Shown one piece after another: positions 63,906-64,000 of a DNA stretch of 64,000 nucleotides. Position numbers and translations under genes: made by a program. The notes below the pieces were generated by a model, which was given only the letters and a program-made list of their open reading frames with translations, did no database searches and was not told where the DNA came from. The DNA comes from Ephydatia muelleri (taxonomy: Eukaryota; Porifera; Demospongiae; Spongillida; Spongillidae). Position 1 is the stretch's first letter. Each line of letters begins with the position of its first letter. The stretch spans positions 9,156,909 to 9,220,908 of the forward strand of contig JABACO010000003.1 in the NCBI GenBank assembly GCA_013339895.1. Direction: 5' to 3'.

Positions 63906-64000
63906 TCTGCCTGTAGTGCAGTACACTACATTATGTACGAAGTGCGCAAACATGATACAACTACATATCTTACGTGACTACTAGCTAGTACTACTCCACA
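63906..64000. repeat. Start of a third tandem unit, cut by the window edge
   Basis: The last 95 bases match about 57,873-57,965 (tgtagtgcagtacactacat ... tagctagtactactccaca). This indicates that the kinase unit, about 6.0 kb, repeats again beyond the window. Confidence 0.8.

Overview
The window looks like nuclear DNA of an early-branching animal, most likely a demosponge (inference). Introns with GT/AG borders, receptor-type tyrosine kinase copies in tandem, an ADAM17-like protease, usherin-like FN3/laminin-G exons, a dispanin-type gene and a TM2-type gene point to a metazoan. The transposon proteins resemble multi-copy families I recall from sponges and cnidarians. Microsatellites, minisatellites and transposon remains make up much of the sequence.

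Layout. 1-5,455: an imperfect palindrome of about 5.4 kb. Its arms are copies of usherin-like exons plus downstream DNA, and a promoter-side piece of a DNA transposon sits between the arms. 5,764-8,275: a long-TIR DNA element with a 4-bp target duplication and a cysteine-motif gene. 8,860-12,050: a decayed hAT transposase. 13,252-15,346: an apparently intact four-exon dispanin/CD225-like gene (minus strand). 16,264-18,010: remains of a Helitron-like upstream protein. 18,400-22,443: reading frames rich in minisatellites, and pieces of a second transposon copy. 22,491-23,314: a foldback element. 24,569-27,890: a DUF7869-like DDE transposon gene, broken in four places, with two C2H2 fingers. 27,950-31,035: decayed usherin-like exons. 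Their 3' part continues as a third copy of the palindrome arm, to 32,215. 32,973-39,066: two foldback-family copies and two transposon protein fragments. 39,980-43,852: ADAM17-like exons beside 1.2 kb of AGCC repeat and a 29-bp minisatellite. 45,249-49,609: a four-exon TM2-type gene. 49,923-50,739: a BED-finger hAT derivative with a perfect 8-bp target duplication. 51,509-64,000: a tandem array of receptor tyrosine kinase units. Unit 1 lacks exons and is interrupted by a 2.57-kb TTAA element carrying a SAP-domain gene. Unit 2 has a complete set of kinase exons. A third unit begins at the right edge.

Where copies can be compared, the window explains itself. The kinase duplicates supply an empty site for the TTAA element and reveal a 400-bp inversion around a perfect hairpin. 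The three usherin-like copies show how the palindrome was assembled. I recognised no endogenous retrovirus, Polinton, CRISPR array, rRNA or tRNA. All family names come from reading motifs, not from database searches.
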